DNA of 40,849 nucleotides. Source: a virus. The notes under the pieces are model-generated. The model was not told the DNA's origin. It did not search any database and saw only the letters and a list, made by a program, of their open reading frames with translations. The position numbers and the translations under genes are program-made. Below, piece by piece: positions 1 to 7,708 of this stretch. The DNA lies in the IMG/VR virus record IMGVR_UViG_3300045836_000128, positions 1 through 40,849 of that record. One strand, written 5' to 3'. Every line of letters starts with the position of its first letter. The first letter of the stretch is position 1.

Positions 1-1
1 C

Positions 2-1111
2 GGTGGCGGTGCCGGTGCCGGGGCGGCTGGCGGTGCTGCAGGCGGCGACGCGATGGGTGGCAGCGCCGGCACGCTGGGCGCGGCTGATTCGCAGGCCGCC
101 AACGCGGAACTCGGGCTCGGCGCCAACACTGGCGGCGTGCCGGCGCAGGTCAACGTCGATGGCACCACCTACAGCACCGGCCAGAGCGGCATGGGGCAGT
201 GGGGCAGGATGATGAGGGGCGTGGGCAGCGCCATGGGCCGCAGCGATGACCCCCGCATCCAATCCTCGAACGTCCAGTTCGCGCAGCCTGACCTCTCGCG
301 CGACTACGGGTTTTCCTCGAAGACGCTGAAGAACCCCGGCGGCCGCGCGCGCATGAGCGACGTGCTGCAGGCGGGCGCGAGCGGTGCTGACCCGCTGAGC
401 GAGAACGGCGTGCACATCGCGGCGGTCCAGGCGCTGACGAAGCGCCTGGAGGAAGCGAAGCAGCAACTGGCCGAACTCAGGGCTTCGGAGCCGGAAGAGC
501 GCGCCGCGCCGCAAGCGCCCCCGCGCCCCCGCATGCAGGACGATGGTGGTGAAGGGGTCGACGATCGCGCGCACGAGGCCGCCACAAGCCCGAACAACGA
601 TCGGCCCGAACCGAGCGACGCCCAGAAGAAGGCTGGCAACTACGCGCTGGGCCACGTGCGGATCAACGGCCTGGACATCTCGATCGAGAACCCGCAGGGC
701 AGTGTGCGCCGCGGCACCGACCGCGATGGCAAACCCTGGGAAAACGAGCTGCAGGACCACTACGGCTACATCCGCGGCACCGTCGGCAATGACAAGGATC
801 ACGTCGACGTGTTCGTGAAGCCGGGGACGCCGGGCGACTTCGACGGGACGGTCTACGTGGTGGACCAGGTGCACCCCGATTCCGGGGAATTCGACGAGCA
901 CAAGGCGCTGATCGGCTACGGCAGCAAGGCCGAAGCGAAGGCTGCGTACGCGGCGAACTACGCCGATGACTGGAAGGGCCTGAAGGCGATCACGGCGCTG
1001 CCGTTCGATGAGTTCAAGGCCTGGGCGAAGGACGGTCGAAAGACGGCGCCTCTCGCCTCTCCGCCGGCGCCGCGCGCGCGGGCGCGCATGCAACAAGGAG
1101 CTTCCCGATGA
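2..1111 (+). CDS. Virion-associated polyvalent protein, C-terminal part, with inorganic-pyrophosphatase-like domain (5' truncated by window edge)
   Basis: The frame is open from base 2, so the true start lies upstream of the window. The visible part begins with a Gly/Ala-rich stretch, then a helical, charged linker. The last ~150 residues (from KAGNYALGHVRINGLDIS through DHVDVFVKPG, VVDQVHP and FDEHKALIGYGS) match the InPase-type domain I know from phage 'large polyvalent proteins', where it sits at the C-terminus of virion or co-injected proteins. The stop overlaps the next start (ATGA), so the gene belongs to the rightward late operon. That it is packaged or injected with the genome is inference; the domain resemblance is by eye. 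Pyrophosphatase activity is not proven. Confidence 0.75.
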   Translation, partial: GGGAGAGAAGGAAGGDAMGGSAGTLGAADSQAANAELGLGANTGGVPAQVNVDGTTYSTGQSGMGQWGRMMRGVGSAMGRSDDPRIQSSNVQFAQPDLSRDYGFSSKTLKNPGGRARMSDVLQAGASGADPLSENGVHIAAVQALTKRLEEAKQQLAELRASEPEERAAPQAPPRPRMQDDGGEGVDDRAHEAATSPNNDRPEPSDAQKKAGNYALGHVRINGLDISIENPQGSVRRGTDRDGKPWENELQDHYGYIRGTVGNDKDHVDVFVKPGTPGDFDGTVYVVDQVHPDSGEFDEHKALIGYGSKAEAKAAYAANYADDWKGLKAITALPFDEFKAWAKDGRKTAPLASPPAPRARARMQQGASR

Positions 1112-2748
1112 ACGGCAACCAACTCGCATGGACCCTCGCGGCGCTGGGTGCCGGCATGGGCGGCTGGCAGCGCGGGAAGATGGCGCGCCAGGAGATGGAT
1201 GAGGCGCAGGCCGATCAGGATTTCCGGCGCCAGGAGCGCGCCCGCATGCAGCAGCAGTGGGAGCGCGATGACCAAGTGCGTGCGGCCCTGGCTGGCGCGG
1301 CGACGCCGACCGACGTGCAGACGGTCGCGGCGCCGCCGAACCCTGACACCACCGCGCCCGACGGCACGGTGATCCGCGAGCGGCCGCTGCCGGACACATA
1401 CACCGTCAACGGGCAGAACTTCGGCTCCGACCAAGCCGCAGCGCAGGCAGCCTCGGCCGATCAGAACCAGCCGTACCGTGTGCTCATGCGGCAGGCAGGC
1501 GCGGTGCAGGGCATCGACCCGATGCTGGCCGGCCAGCTGCGCACGCAGGCGGACCAGCAGCAACTGAACAGCATCAAGCTGTCGGAGGCCCAGCAGCAGC
1601 ACGTCAACCGGCTCTTCGACGAGAGCCTGGGGCAGGCCAACAGCTTTGACGATCTGGCCAAGGTGATCAGCGATTCGAAGGCCGACGGCGAGGGCGGTGC
1701 ATTGAAGGTCAAGGCCGTCGCGAGCGCGGATGGCAAGAAGGTCAACTTCGTCCGCCTGAACGACGACGGCACCACGAGCCCGAGCCAATACAGCTTCGAC
1801 AACTCGCCGAAGGGCCTGCTCGAGGCGAAGCAGACCCTCTCCAGGATCGTGCCGGTGGGAGACAAGCTCACGCATCTGCACCAGAACGCCATGGAGGATC
1901 TGGAGCAGAAGAAACTCACCCAGCAGGAGCGCGAGCACCGCGAAACGCTGGCGGCCGAGAACACGCGCGAGTTGCAGCGCGAGCGCACGAGCTTGATCAC
2001 GGCTGGCCTGCTCGCGCCCGACGGCAAGCCGGTGAGCGATGACCAGGTGGAGAGCCTCGCGAAGCAATACGCCAGCGGCGACCTTCCGGTGCCGGCCAGC
2101 CGCGGCGGCAAGCTGGACCCGGTGACGCGCCGCGCGCTGCAGCGCGCCGGCGAACTCAACCCGAACTTCGGCGCGGCCAACAAGACCCTGAAGGACTTCT
2201 CGACGGGCAAGCAAGGCAACGCCATCCGATCGTTCAACGTCAGCCTTTCCCACCTGGACACCCTCGACCGGCTGACAGATGCGCTCGGCAACGGCAACAC
2301 GAAGATCGTCAACAAGGTCGCGAACGAGTACGCCGCGCAGACCGGCGGCACAGCGCCCACCAACTTCGACGCGGCAAAGAAGATCGTCACCGACGAGGTG
2401 GTGAAGGCGATCGTCGGCAGCGGTGGCGGCGTCGGCGACCGCGAAGCGGCCGCCGCGACCATCGACAAGGCGAACTCGCCAGCGCAGCTTAAGCAGGTGA
2501 TCTCCACCTACAAGGAACTGATGCGCGGCCAGCTCGATGGCCTGCGCCAGCAGTACGAGGCGAACACCGGGCGAGACGACTTCGACCGCTACCTGTCGGA
2601 CAACGCGAAGAACACCGCCAAGGGCGGGAAGGGCGCCGGTGCCGCACCGCCGCTGACGAACTCGAAGGGTTGGACGCTGCACCGTGACGCCAAGGGGAAC
2701 ATGGCCTACGTGAGCCCCGACGGCAAGCAGTTCGAAGAGGTGAAGTGA
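1108..2748 (+). CDS. Probable phage internal virion/structural protein, 546 aa
   Basis: Starts at an ATG overlapping the previous stop, with an AAGGAG ribosome site about 8 bases upstream. The N-terminus has a short hydrophobic segment (ALGAGMGG) followed by a strongly charged helical region rich in Arg, Gln and Glu (residues ~20-55). The middle (residues ~265-300) is another coiled-coil-like stretch. No catalytic motif is recognised. Its place among late genes, between the polyvalent protein and another Ala/Gly-rich protein, suggests a core or ejection protein of a podovirus-type particle. That role is inferred from position and composition only. Confidence 0.65.
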   Translation: MNGNQLAWTLAALGAGMGGWQRGKMARQEMDEAQADQDFRRQERARMQQQWERDDQVRAALAGAATPTDVQTVAAPPNPDTTAPDGTVIRERPLPDTYTVNGQNFGSDQAAAQAASADQNQPYRVLMRQAGAVQGIDPMLAGQLRTQADQQQLNSIKLSEAQQQHVNRLFDESLGQANSFDDLAKVISDSKADGEGGALKVKAVASADGKKVNFVRLNDDGTTSPSQYSFDNSPKGLLEAKQTLSRIVPVGDKLTHLHQNAMEDLEQKKLTQQEREHRETLAAENTRELQRERTSLITAGLLAPDGKPVSDDQVESLAKQYASGDLPVPASRGGKLDPVTRRALQRAGELNPNFGAANKTLKDFSTGKQGNAIRSFNVSLSHLDTLDRLTDALGNGNTKIVNKVANEYAAQTGGTAPTNFDAAKKIVTDEVVKAIVGSGGGVGDREAAAATIDKANSPAQLKQVISTYKELMRGQLDGLRQQYEANTGRDDFDRYLSDNAKNTAKGGKGAGAAPPLTNSKGWTLHRDAKGNMAYVSPDGKQFEEVK

Positions 2749-4403
2749 TGGCCTTCGACCTCGCCTCTGCCAAGCCGGTAGAAAAGTCGGCGTTCGACCT
2801 TTCCACGGCCAAGCCGGTCGACGATCAGCAGCCGAAGGGCAGCGACGCGCTCGACGGCATGTCGAAGTTCGAGCGCTTCCGCGCCGGCTACGGCAAGGCC
2901 GCCGTGGATATGGCCACGGGCGCGAAGCAGCGTGTCGATGACCTCGCGGCGTGGATCGAAGACAAGGTGCCGGCGCTGGCGTCGCTGGACCAGCGGTTGG
3001 GCATGCAGACCGCGGCTCAGATCCGCGACCAGGGCCGGGCCGCCGAAGACGAGCGCAAGCGCCTCGACGCGCCACTGATGGCCGATTCGGCGGGCCGGGC
3101 CGGGCACTTGACCGGCAGCGTGGTTGATGCGTTGCCCGCCGGCGCGGTTCCCGGTGCCCAAGGCGTTGTCGGTGCCGCTGTCGTTGGCGCGGGCCTGGGC
3201 GCGCTCGACCCGACGGGCACGAACGACAGCGCGGTGGAGAACGCCGCGTGGGGTGCCATCGGCGGCGCCGCTGGCCATGGCCTGCTGAAGGGCGCCTCCC
3301 GGGTGGTGAAGCCGGCCTACGACAGCGCGGTGAACAAGCTCATGACGGCCGGCGTGCCGCTCACGCCGGGCCAGATGATGGGCGGGGCGTGGAAGCGCGT
3401 AGAAGACGCGCTCACCAGCGTGCCGATCGTCGGCGACTCGATCAAGGGCGCCCAGAAGCGCGCCTTCGAAGCGTTCAACAACGCTGTGGGCAACGAGGCG
3501 CTCGCGCCCATCGGCGCGAAGCTGCCGCCTGGGCTCAACGGCAACGATTCGGTCGCCTGGACACGCAAGGCGTTGCAGGGTGCATACGACGACGTGCTGC
3601 AACGCATCGGGACGGTGCAAGCCGATCCCCAGTTCGCGCAGGAGATCGGCCAGCTGCAGACGCTGTTCAAGAACGGGAACGTGGGCAAGGCGGCGCAGGA
3701 GCAGTTCGACGCCATCGTGCAGAACCAGGTGCTCGGCCGATTCCAAGGGCAGAACACGGTGACGGCCGAGACGTTGAAGGCCATGGAAAGCGAGCTCGGC
3801 AAGCTCTCCGACAAGCTGCGCCGCGCGCCGGACTATGACCACCAGGAAATCGGCGACGCGGTGATGGAGTTGCAGGCGTCGCTGCGCAGCCTCGTGCAGC
3901 GCGCGGCAGGCCCGGACGAGGCGGCCGACCTCGCTGCGGCGAACCGCGGTTGGGCGATGTTCACGCGCATGCGCCGCGCTGCATCGTCGGTGGGCGCCGA
4001 CGATGGAACCTTCACGCCGGCTCAGTTCCTCAACGCCGTGAAGGCGGGCGACCGCTCAGCGGGAAAAGGCGCGTTCGCGGAGGGGCGGGCCCTTGGCCAG
4101 GATCTCGCCCAGGCCGGCAAGTCGGTGATGGGCTCCTCGCTGCCGGACTCGGGAACGTCGTTCCGAACCTTCATGCAGCACCCCACAGCGGTGGGCACGG
4201 GAATGGCGGCCGCTGGTCTGCCGGCCGCGCTCCTATACACCCAGCCGGCGCAGCGTGTCGTTCGCGTGCTGATGACCGCGCGCCCACAGGCGGCCGGCCC
4301 GTTGTCCAAGGCGCTCGAGGCGGCGACCCCAGCTGGAGGGGCCGCGGGGGCGGTGCTGCTGCCGCGGATGCGACCCGGGGCCCCAGCTTATGGACAGGAA
4401 TGA
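2748..4403 (+). CDS. Probable phage internal virion protein, 551 aa
   Basis: The ATG at 2748 overlaps the previous stop (TGATG); an in-frame GTG sits one codon earlier. The N-terminus carries a duplicated short motif: FDLASAKPVEK is followed by FDLSTAKPVDD. Residues ~115-180 and ~480-500 are Ala/Gly-rich and hydrophobic, as in podovirus ejection proteins that contact membranes. A Pro-rich segment ends the protein. I do not recognise an enzymatic domain. It is the last gene of the rightward late block before the homospermidine synthase gene, and no clear intrinsic terminator follows it. Confidence 0.65.
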   Translation: MAFDLASAKPVEKSAFDLSTAKPVDDQQPKGSDALDGMSKFERFRAGYGKAAVDMATGAKQRVDDLAAWIEDKVPALASLDQRLGMQTAAQIRDQGRAAEDERKRLDAPLMADSAGRAGHLTGSVVDALPAGAVPGAQGVVGAAVVGAGLGALDPTGTNDSAVENAAWGAIGGAAGHGLLKGASRVVKPAYDSAVNKLMTAGVPLTPGQMMGGAWKRVEDALTSVPIVGDSIKGAQKRAFEAFNNAVGNEALAPIGAKLPPGLNGNDSVAWTRKALQGAYDDVLQRIGTVQADPQFAQEIGQLQTLFKNGNVGKAAQEQFDAIVQNQVLGRFQGQNTVTAETLKAMESELGKLSDKLRRAPDYDHQEIGDAVMELQASLRSLVQRAAGPDEAADLAAANRGWAMFTRMRRAASSVGADDGTFTPAQFLNAVKAGDRSAGKGAFAEGRALGQDLAQAGKSVMGSSLPDSGTSFRTFMQHPTAVGTGMAAAGLPAALLYTQPAQRVVRVLMTARPQAAGPLSKALEAATPAGGAAGAVLLPRMRPGAPAYGQE

Positions 4404-4523
4404 CTTGACGCGCCCCTCGGGCAGCTTGCGCAGGATCAGGCGCCCGAGCGGGTACGCGACCAGGCCGTAGAAGAGCAACCACACGAGCGGTCGCAAGACG
4501 GTGGCAATCAACCAGTCCGGCAT
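4233..4523 (-). CDS. Possible antisense small membrane protein (uncertain)
   Basis: The first ~40 residues look like a genuine small phage membrane protein: MPDWLIATVLRPLVWLLF, a hydrophobic helix, then RLILRKLPEGRVK. After about residue 41, at the point where the ORF enters the end of the upstream virion gene (4403), the translation becomes low-complexity shadow sequence rich in Arg/Pro/Gly. No good ribosome site precedes the ATG. Either a short gene has lost its stop and now reads into the opposite gene, or this is a chance frame. Confidence 0.3.
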   Translation of the reverse strand: MPDWLIATVLRPLVWLLFYGLVAYPLGRLILRKLPEGRVKSFLSISWGPGSHPRQQHRPRGPSSWGRRLERLGQRAGRLWARGHQHANDTLRRLGV

Positions 4524-4546
4524 GCGGCCAGTATAGGAGAAACCCG

Positions 4547-6097
4547 ATGCAGAACGAACCCGCCTACAAGACCCGGCTGGCCGCGCAGCGCGCAGCGAAG
4601 AAGGCCGGCGAAGGCTTCACCGTCGCCGAGACGAACGGTGGATTTTCGATCGTCGGACCGGAGCGGCCGGCCGAGCCGCCGGCGAAGGACGCCGAGCAGT
4701 ACGACAAGCTCGTCAAGCACCAGGGCAAGGTGCTGCAGATTGGCTTCGGCTCGGTCGGTCAGGCGATGCTGCCGATGGTGCTGCGCCACATCGAAACCGA
4801 CCCGAGCGGGATCACCGTGCTCGAGAAGGACGACAGCACGGAGCTGTTCAACGAGCGCTTCGGCGACACGGGCGTGAGCTACGTGATCAAGGAGATTCTG
4901 CGCGACAACCTCGATGAGGTGCTGAGCCAGTACCTGAGCGAGGGTGACCTGCTGATCAACCTCGCGCTCAACATCGACGGCGTGGAGATCGTGACCTGGT
5001 GCTTGGAGCACGGCGTGCTCTACGTCGACACGTCGATCGAGGTCTGGGCCGACGAGCCGGACGAGGCGATCTCCGATCTCGCCAAGCGCACGCTGTGGGA
5101 GTCGCACCGGCGCATCCGCGAGGCGACAAAGCAGTGGCATGGCCAGGGCGCGACCTGCGTGGTGACGCACGGCGCCAACCCCGGCCTCGTGAGCCACTTC
5201 ACGAAGGCGGCGCTGCTCGACATCGCCAAGGCGATGGACATCGATGCCAAGGTGCCGGAAACCCGCGAGGGTTGGGCCGAGCTGATGAAAGCCACCGGCA
5301 CCAAGGTCATCCATATCGCCGAGCGCGACACTCAGGTGGTGAACCGACCCAAGCTGCCAGGCGAGTTCGTGAACACCTGGAGCTGCGAGGGCTTCTGGGC
5401 AGAGGGGCGCGCGCCGGCGGAGATGGGCTGGGGCACGCACGAGGCGCAGCGCCCGAAGGGCGGCGACGTCCAGAAGGGCGGCGGCGCGGCATACCTGAAA
5501 GCGCCCGGGGTTGACGTGCAGGTGAAGTCCTGGGTGCCGCTGGGTGGATGTTTCAACGGCTTCCTGGTCCAGCACAGCGAGGCGATCACCATCAGCGAGT
5601 ACTTCGCCACCGCGGACTACCGGCCGACGGTGCACTACGCCTACTGCCCGACCGACATGGCCATCGCCAGCGTGCACGAGTTCCGCGGGCACGAGCTGGA
5701 GATGCAAGACGCCCAGCGCATCGCAAAGGATGAGGTGATCGCGGGCATCGACGAGCTCGGCGTGCTGCTGCTCGGGCACGGCAAGAACGCCTGGTGGTAC
5801 GGCTCGCAGCTGGGCATCGATGAGGCGCGGCGGCTCATCCCGCATGAGAACGCGACCTCCCTGCAGGTGGTGGCGTCGCTGCTTGGCGCGCTGGTGTGGA
5901 TGCTCCGCAACCCGGATCGCGGCTACCTGGAGCCGGAAGACCTGCCTTTCGACGAGGTGCTCAGGGTCGCCAGGCCGTACCTCGGCCCGATCGCGAGCGT
6001 GCAGTCCGACTGGAAGCCGACCGAGGACCGGTCGACGCTGTTCCGCAAGCCGCTGGACGAAAAGAACCCCTGGAGCTTCGAGAACTTCCGGGTGTAG
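4547..6097 (+). CDS. hss: Homospermidine synthase (saccharopine-dehydrogenase-like fold), phage-borne
   Basis: Homospermidine synthase makes sym-homospermidine from putrescine (or putrescine plus spermidine) using NAD(+), in the cytoplasm. The 516-residue product has an NAD-binding Rossmann motif GFGSVGQ at residues 66-72. It then shows blocks matching what I recall of the Blastochloris viridis enzyme: GANPGLVSHF, HIAERDTQ, FVNTWSCEGFWAEGR, MGWGTHE, HYAYCP, GIDELGVLLLGHGKNAWWYG and NATSLQVVASLLGALVW. The bacterial enzymes are about 480 residues; here residues 1-53 are an extra N-terminal extension. The start has AGGAG at 4535-4539. The gene stands alone between the late genes and the attachment site, the usual place for lysogenic-conversion cargo. 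No other polyamine gene is in the window, and I see no promoter or terminator of its own. Confidence 0.93.
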   Translation: MQNEPAYKTRLAAQRAAKKAGEGFTVAETNGGFSIVGPERPAEPPAKDAEQYDKLVKHQGKVLQIGFGSVGQAMLPMVLRHIETDPSGITVLEKDDSTELFNERFGDTGVSYVIKEILRDNLDEVLSQYLSEGDLLINLALNIDGVEIVTWCLEHGVLYVDTSIEVWADEPDEAISDLAKRTLWESHRRIREATKQWHGQGATCVVTHGANPGLVSHFTKAALLDIAKAMDIDAKVPETREGWAELMKATGTKVIHIAERDTQVVNRPKLPGEFVNTWSCEGFWAEGRAPAEMGWGTHEAQRPKGGDVQKGGGAAYLKAPGVDVQVKSWVPLGGCFNGFLVQHSEAITISEYFATADYRPTVHYAYCPTDMAIASVHEFRGHELEMQDAQRIAKDEVIAGIDELGVLLLGHGKNAWWYGSQLGIDEARRLIPHENATSLQVVASLLGALVWMLRNPDRGYLEPEDLPFDEVLRVARPYLGPIASVQSDWKPTEDRSTLFRKPLDEKNPWSFENFRV

Positions 6098-6123
6098 GGC
6101 GTCAGCCCCGGCGGCGGTCACCG

Positions 6124-6156
6124 GGGAACTATCCTGGGAACTATTCGGGGAATCCT
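6124..6156 (+). repeat. Three 12-bp-period repeats, candidate integrase arm-type sites (left arm)
   Basis: GGGAACTAT occurs at 6124-6132 and again at 6136-6144, and an imperfect copy (GGGAATCCT) at 6148-6156, each 12 bases apart. The core GGGAACT also occurs twice on the other side of the attachment site (6321, 6332). Short direct repeats flanking a core on both sides are what tyrosine-integrase arm-binding sites look like. The assignment is inference. Confidence 0.5.
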
Positions 6157-6205
6157 GTCGCATCTAGTCATGCTCTCTACAGGTGAGTGGGCGACAGGAT
6201 GCGAC
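6153..6205. repeat. Inverted repeats between left arm and attachment core
   Basis: TCCTGTCGC at 6153-6161 is the exact inverse of GCGACAGGA at 6191-6199. The overlapping GTCGCATC at 6157-6164 is the inverse of GATGCGAC at 6198-6205. The paired palindromes could bind integrase, excisionase or a host bending protein. I cannot tell which. Confidence 0.45.
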
Positions 6206-6221
6206 GGAAACTCCCCGCTGG

Positions 6222-6249
6222 GTTGGTTCGAGTCCAATCGCGCCTACCA
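6222..6249 (+). other. Phage attachment site core (attP): 3' end of a tRNA gene
   Basis: The bases form an exact T-arm (GTTGG, loop TTCGAGT, CCAAT at 6222-6238), followed by a 7-base acceptor strand CGCGCCT, discriminator A and CCA (6239-6249). No D-arm or anticodon arm precedes it, so this is a tRNA 3' fragment, the classic integration target of tyrosine integrases. The acceptor strand suits a valine tRNA of betaproteobacteria (recalled, not checked). The integrase gene lies just downstream and points at it. I see no second copy of this core in the window. Confidence 0.75.
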
Positions 6250-6256
6250 ACATAGC

Positions 6257-6295
6257 AGGCCGGAAAGTCGTTGCAAATCAACAGCTTTCCGGCCT
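6257..6295. terminator. Strong hairpin beside attP (tRNA-terminator-like)
   Basis: AGGCCGGAAAG (6257-6267) pairs perfectly with CTTTCCGGCCT (6285-6295), an 11-bp stem with a 17-base loop. On the + strand only a weakly T-rich tail follows (TTCGTCTTTC). Hairpins of this kind commonly follow host tRNA genes. It may therefore be part of the host-derived homology, or may end integrase transcription arriving from the other side. Confidence 0.5.
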
Positions 6296-6302
6296 TCGTC
6301 TT

Positions 6303-7511
6303 TCATGCGCTGGCCTTCTGGGGAACTTCCAGGGAACTGCCGGCCATCGCGGCTGCCAGCCGATCGCGCTCGCGCCCCTTGTCGTTGCCGGGCAGCCACC
6401 GCGCGTAGACCTCCAGCAGCATCTTCTGGCTGTGACCGGCCTGGGCAGCGATGTAGGCGACGTTCACGCCAGCCATGAGAGCCACGGTGCAGTAGGTGTG
6501 GCGCGTGCAGTAGGGCCGCCGTCGCCTGATGCCAAGCCGTTTGAGCGTGGGGTGCCAGTAGTGGTCGCGCTGGCTACGCTCGTCGTGCCATGGCCGCTTG
6601 GTCACCGGGTTTTCGAACACGTCCACCTCGCGCCCGTCGTCGTCACGCTTCAGGTAGGTGTAGGTCCGCATCACCTTCAGCGCCTCGAGCGCCTGCGGCA
6701 CCAGGTCGACATCGCGCTCGGTGTGCGTCTTCGAACCGTCGCGCTCACTACCCTTGAACGTGCGAACGCGCTGCACTCGCGCCACGCGCGCGCGCATGTC
6801 GATGTCCTCCCATCGCAGCGCGATGGCTTCCTCCGGCCGCATGCCCGTGAAAAACATGAACGTGAAGTAGGCCGTGATCCGAGGGTCGTAGTGCCTCGCC
6901 ATGTCGGCCAGGATCCGGTCGCGCTCGTCGGCTGTCAGCGGGTCGGGCAGCTTGCGCACCACCTTGCGGTTCTTGATGCCGTTCATCGGGTTGCTCAGCG
7001 CGCGCGGGCCGGCGTACTCGAACGCGAAGACCCCGCGCAGCGGGATCAGGTAGTTGTTGAAGAGCTTGGCCGAGGTCCAGGGGTGGGCGCCGAGCTTGGC
7101 GGCCAGCACCTTGTGGCTCAAGCGCTCGACGCGTGTCGCGGCGCCGAGGATCGACTTCCACACCGCGATCGCGTTGCGGTACTGCCCGCGCGTCGCCGGC
7201 GTCAGCTCGCCCTGGGCCTGAAGCCATAGGTCAGCGAGATGCCCGAACGTCCCTTCGGGCTGGTCCGAAACCACGTCCTTTGCCAGCCGCGGCGAGTCGG
7301 GGAAGAACTCGGCAAGATCGAAGGTGCCGGCCTCGATCGCCTTGCGAACCTTGGACGCCAGGCGCTTGGCGTGCGCGATGTTGGCGGCCGTCGGCTTCAT
7401 CGGCACGCCGTTGACCTTCAGCGTCTCCCGGCACCGCTGGCCGGCCGGATCGACGAAGAACAGCCGGATGCTGCTCGGTCTGACCTCTACGCCGTCTCCG
7501 TCTCGACCCAT
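6303..7511 (-). CDS. int: Tyrosine-family site-specific integrase
   Basis: Catalyses integration and excision of the phage genome at the tRNA-type site just beyond its 3' end. With the ATG at 7511 the protein is 402 residues. It has an N-terminal arm-binding region, a core-binding SAM-like segment (residues ~88-175) and a C-terminal catalytic domain. Catalytic residues visible are Arg225 in GMRPEEA, the box-II motif YCTRHTY with Arg337, His360 in AGHS, and the nucleophile Tyr369 in EVYARW. The longer frame to 7565 is unlikely, because GGAG precedes the 7511 ATG and the start overlaps the excisionase stop by 25 bases. It is the distal gene of the leftward early operon. The last codons contain two GGGAACT repeats, so the right arm sites lie inside the gene. 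Confidence 0.95.
   Translation of the reverse strand: MGRDGDGVEVRPSSIRLFFVDPAGQRCRETLKVNGVPMKPTAANIAHAKRLASKVRKAIEAGTFDLAEFFPDSPRLAKDVVSDQPEGTFGHLADLWLQAQGELTPATRGQYRNAIAVWKSILGAATRVERLSHKVLAAKLGAHPWTSAKLFNNYLIPLRGVFAFEYAGPRALSNPMNGIKNRKVVRKLPDPLTADERDRILADMARHYDPRITAYFTFMFFTGMRPEEAIALRWEDIDMRARVARVQRVRTFKGSERDGSKTHTERDVDLVPQALEALKVMRTYTYLKRDDDGREVDVFENPVTKRPWHDERSQRDHYWHPTLKRLGIRRRRPYCTRHTYCTVALMAGVNVAYIAAQAGHSQKMLLEVYARWLPGNDKGRERDRLAAAMAGSSLEVPQKASA
6321..6338 (+). repeat. Candidate integrase arm-type sites (right arm), inside int 3' end
   Basis: GGGAACT occurs at 6321-6327 and 6332-6338, 11 bases apart, matching the core of the repeats at 6124 and 6136 on the other side of the attachment core. 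They overlap the last integrase codons. Confidence 0.45.
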
Positions 7512-7708
7512 CGCTCCATCCCCCTGGTGTCCATCCACACGCGGCCGTCCGGGCCGCGACGCCACTGCTTGCCCTCGACGAACACGCCGCGCTCGATGCG
7601 CTTGCGGATTGCTGAGGCCGACAAACCCGAAAGCTTGGCGTACATCTCGACCGTCACATAGCGCGCGGGCGCGACCTGGACTGGCGGCTCTGTTTCCTTG
7701 GTGCTCAT
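7487..7708 (-). CDS. xis: Excisionase-like DNA-binding protein, 73 aa
   Basis: The small product contains a MerR/Xis-type winged helix: VTVEMYAKLSGLSASAIRKR is a helix-turn-helix, followed by WRRGPDGRVWMDTRG as the wing, then an ending that packs on it. Size, fold and location directly upstream of int match phage excisionases, which bend attachment-site DNA and direct the integrase towards excision. The ATG at 7708 has GGAGG upstream. Longer frames are shadows of the neighbouring gene. It overlaps the upstream gene by four bases (ATGA) and the integrase start by 25 bases, so translation is probably coupled. Confidence 0.85.
   Translation of the reverse strand: MSTKETEPPVQVAPARYVTVEMYAKLSGLSASAIRKRIERGVFVEGKQWRRGPDGRVWMDTRGMERWVETETA

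Noticed and set aside
958-3075. 705-residue leftward open frame opposite virion genes
   Set aside because: Same shadow-frame composition; the rightward genes have chained starts and ribosome sites.
6106-6126. CCCCGG/CCGGGG hairpin after the synthase as terminator
   Set aside because: Only six pairs with a nine-base loop and no T-run; not distinguishable from GC-rich background.
4508-6163. 551-residue leftward frame opposite the homospermidine synthase
   Set aside because: Antisense to a gene with clear family motifs; no motif of its own.
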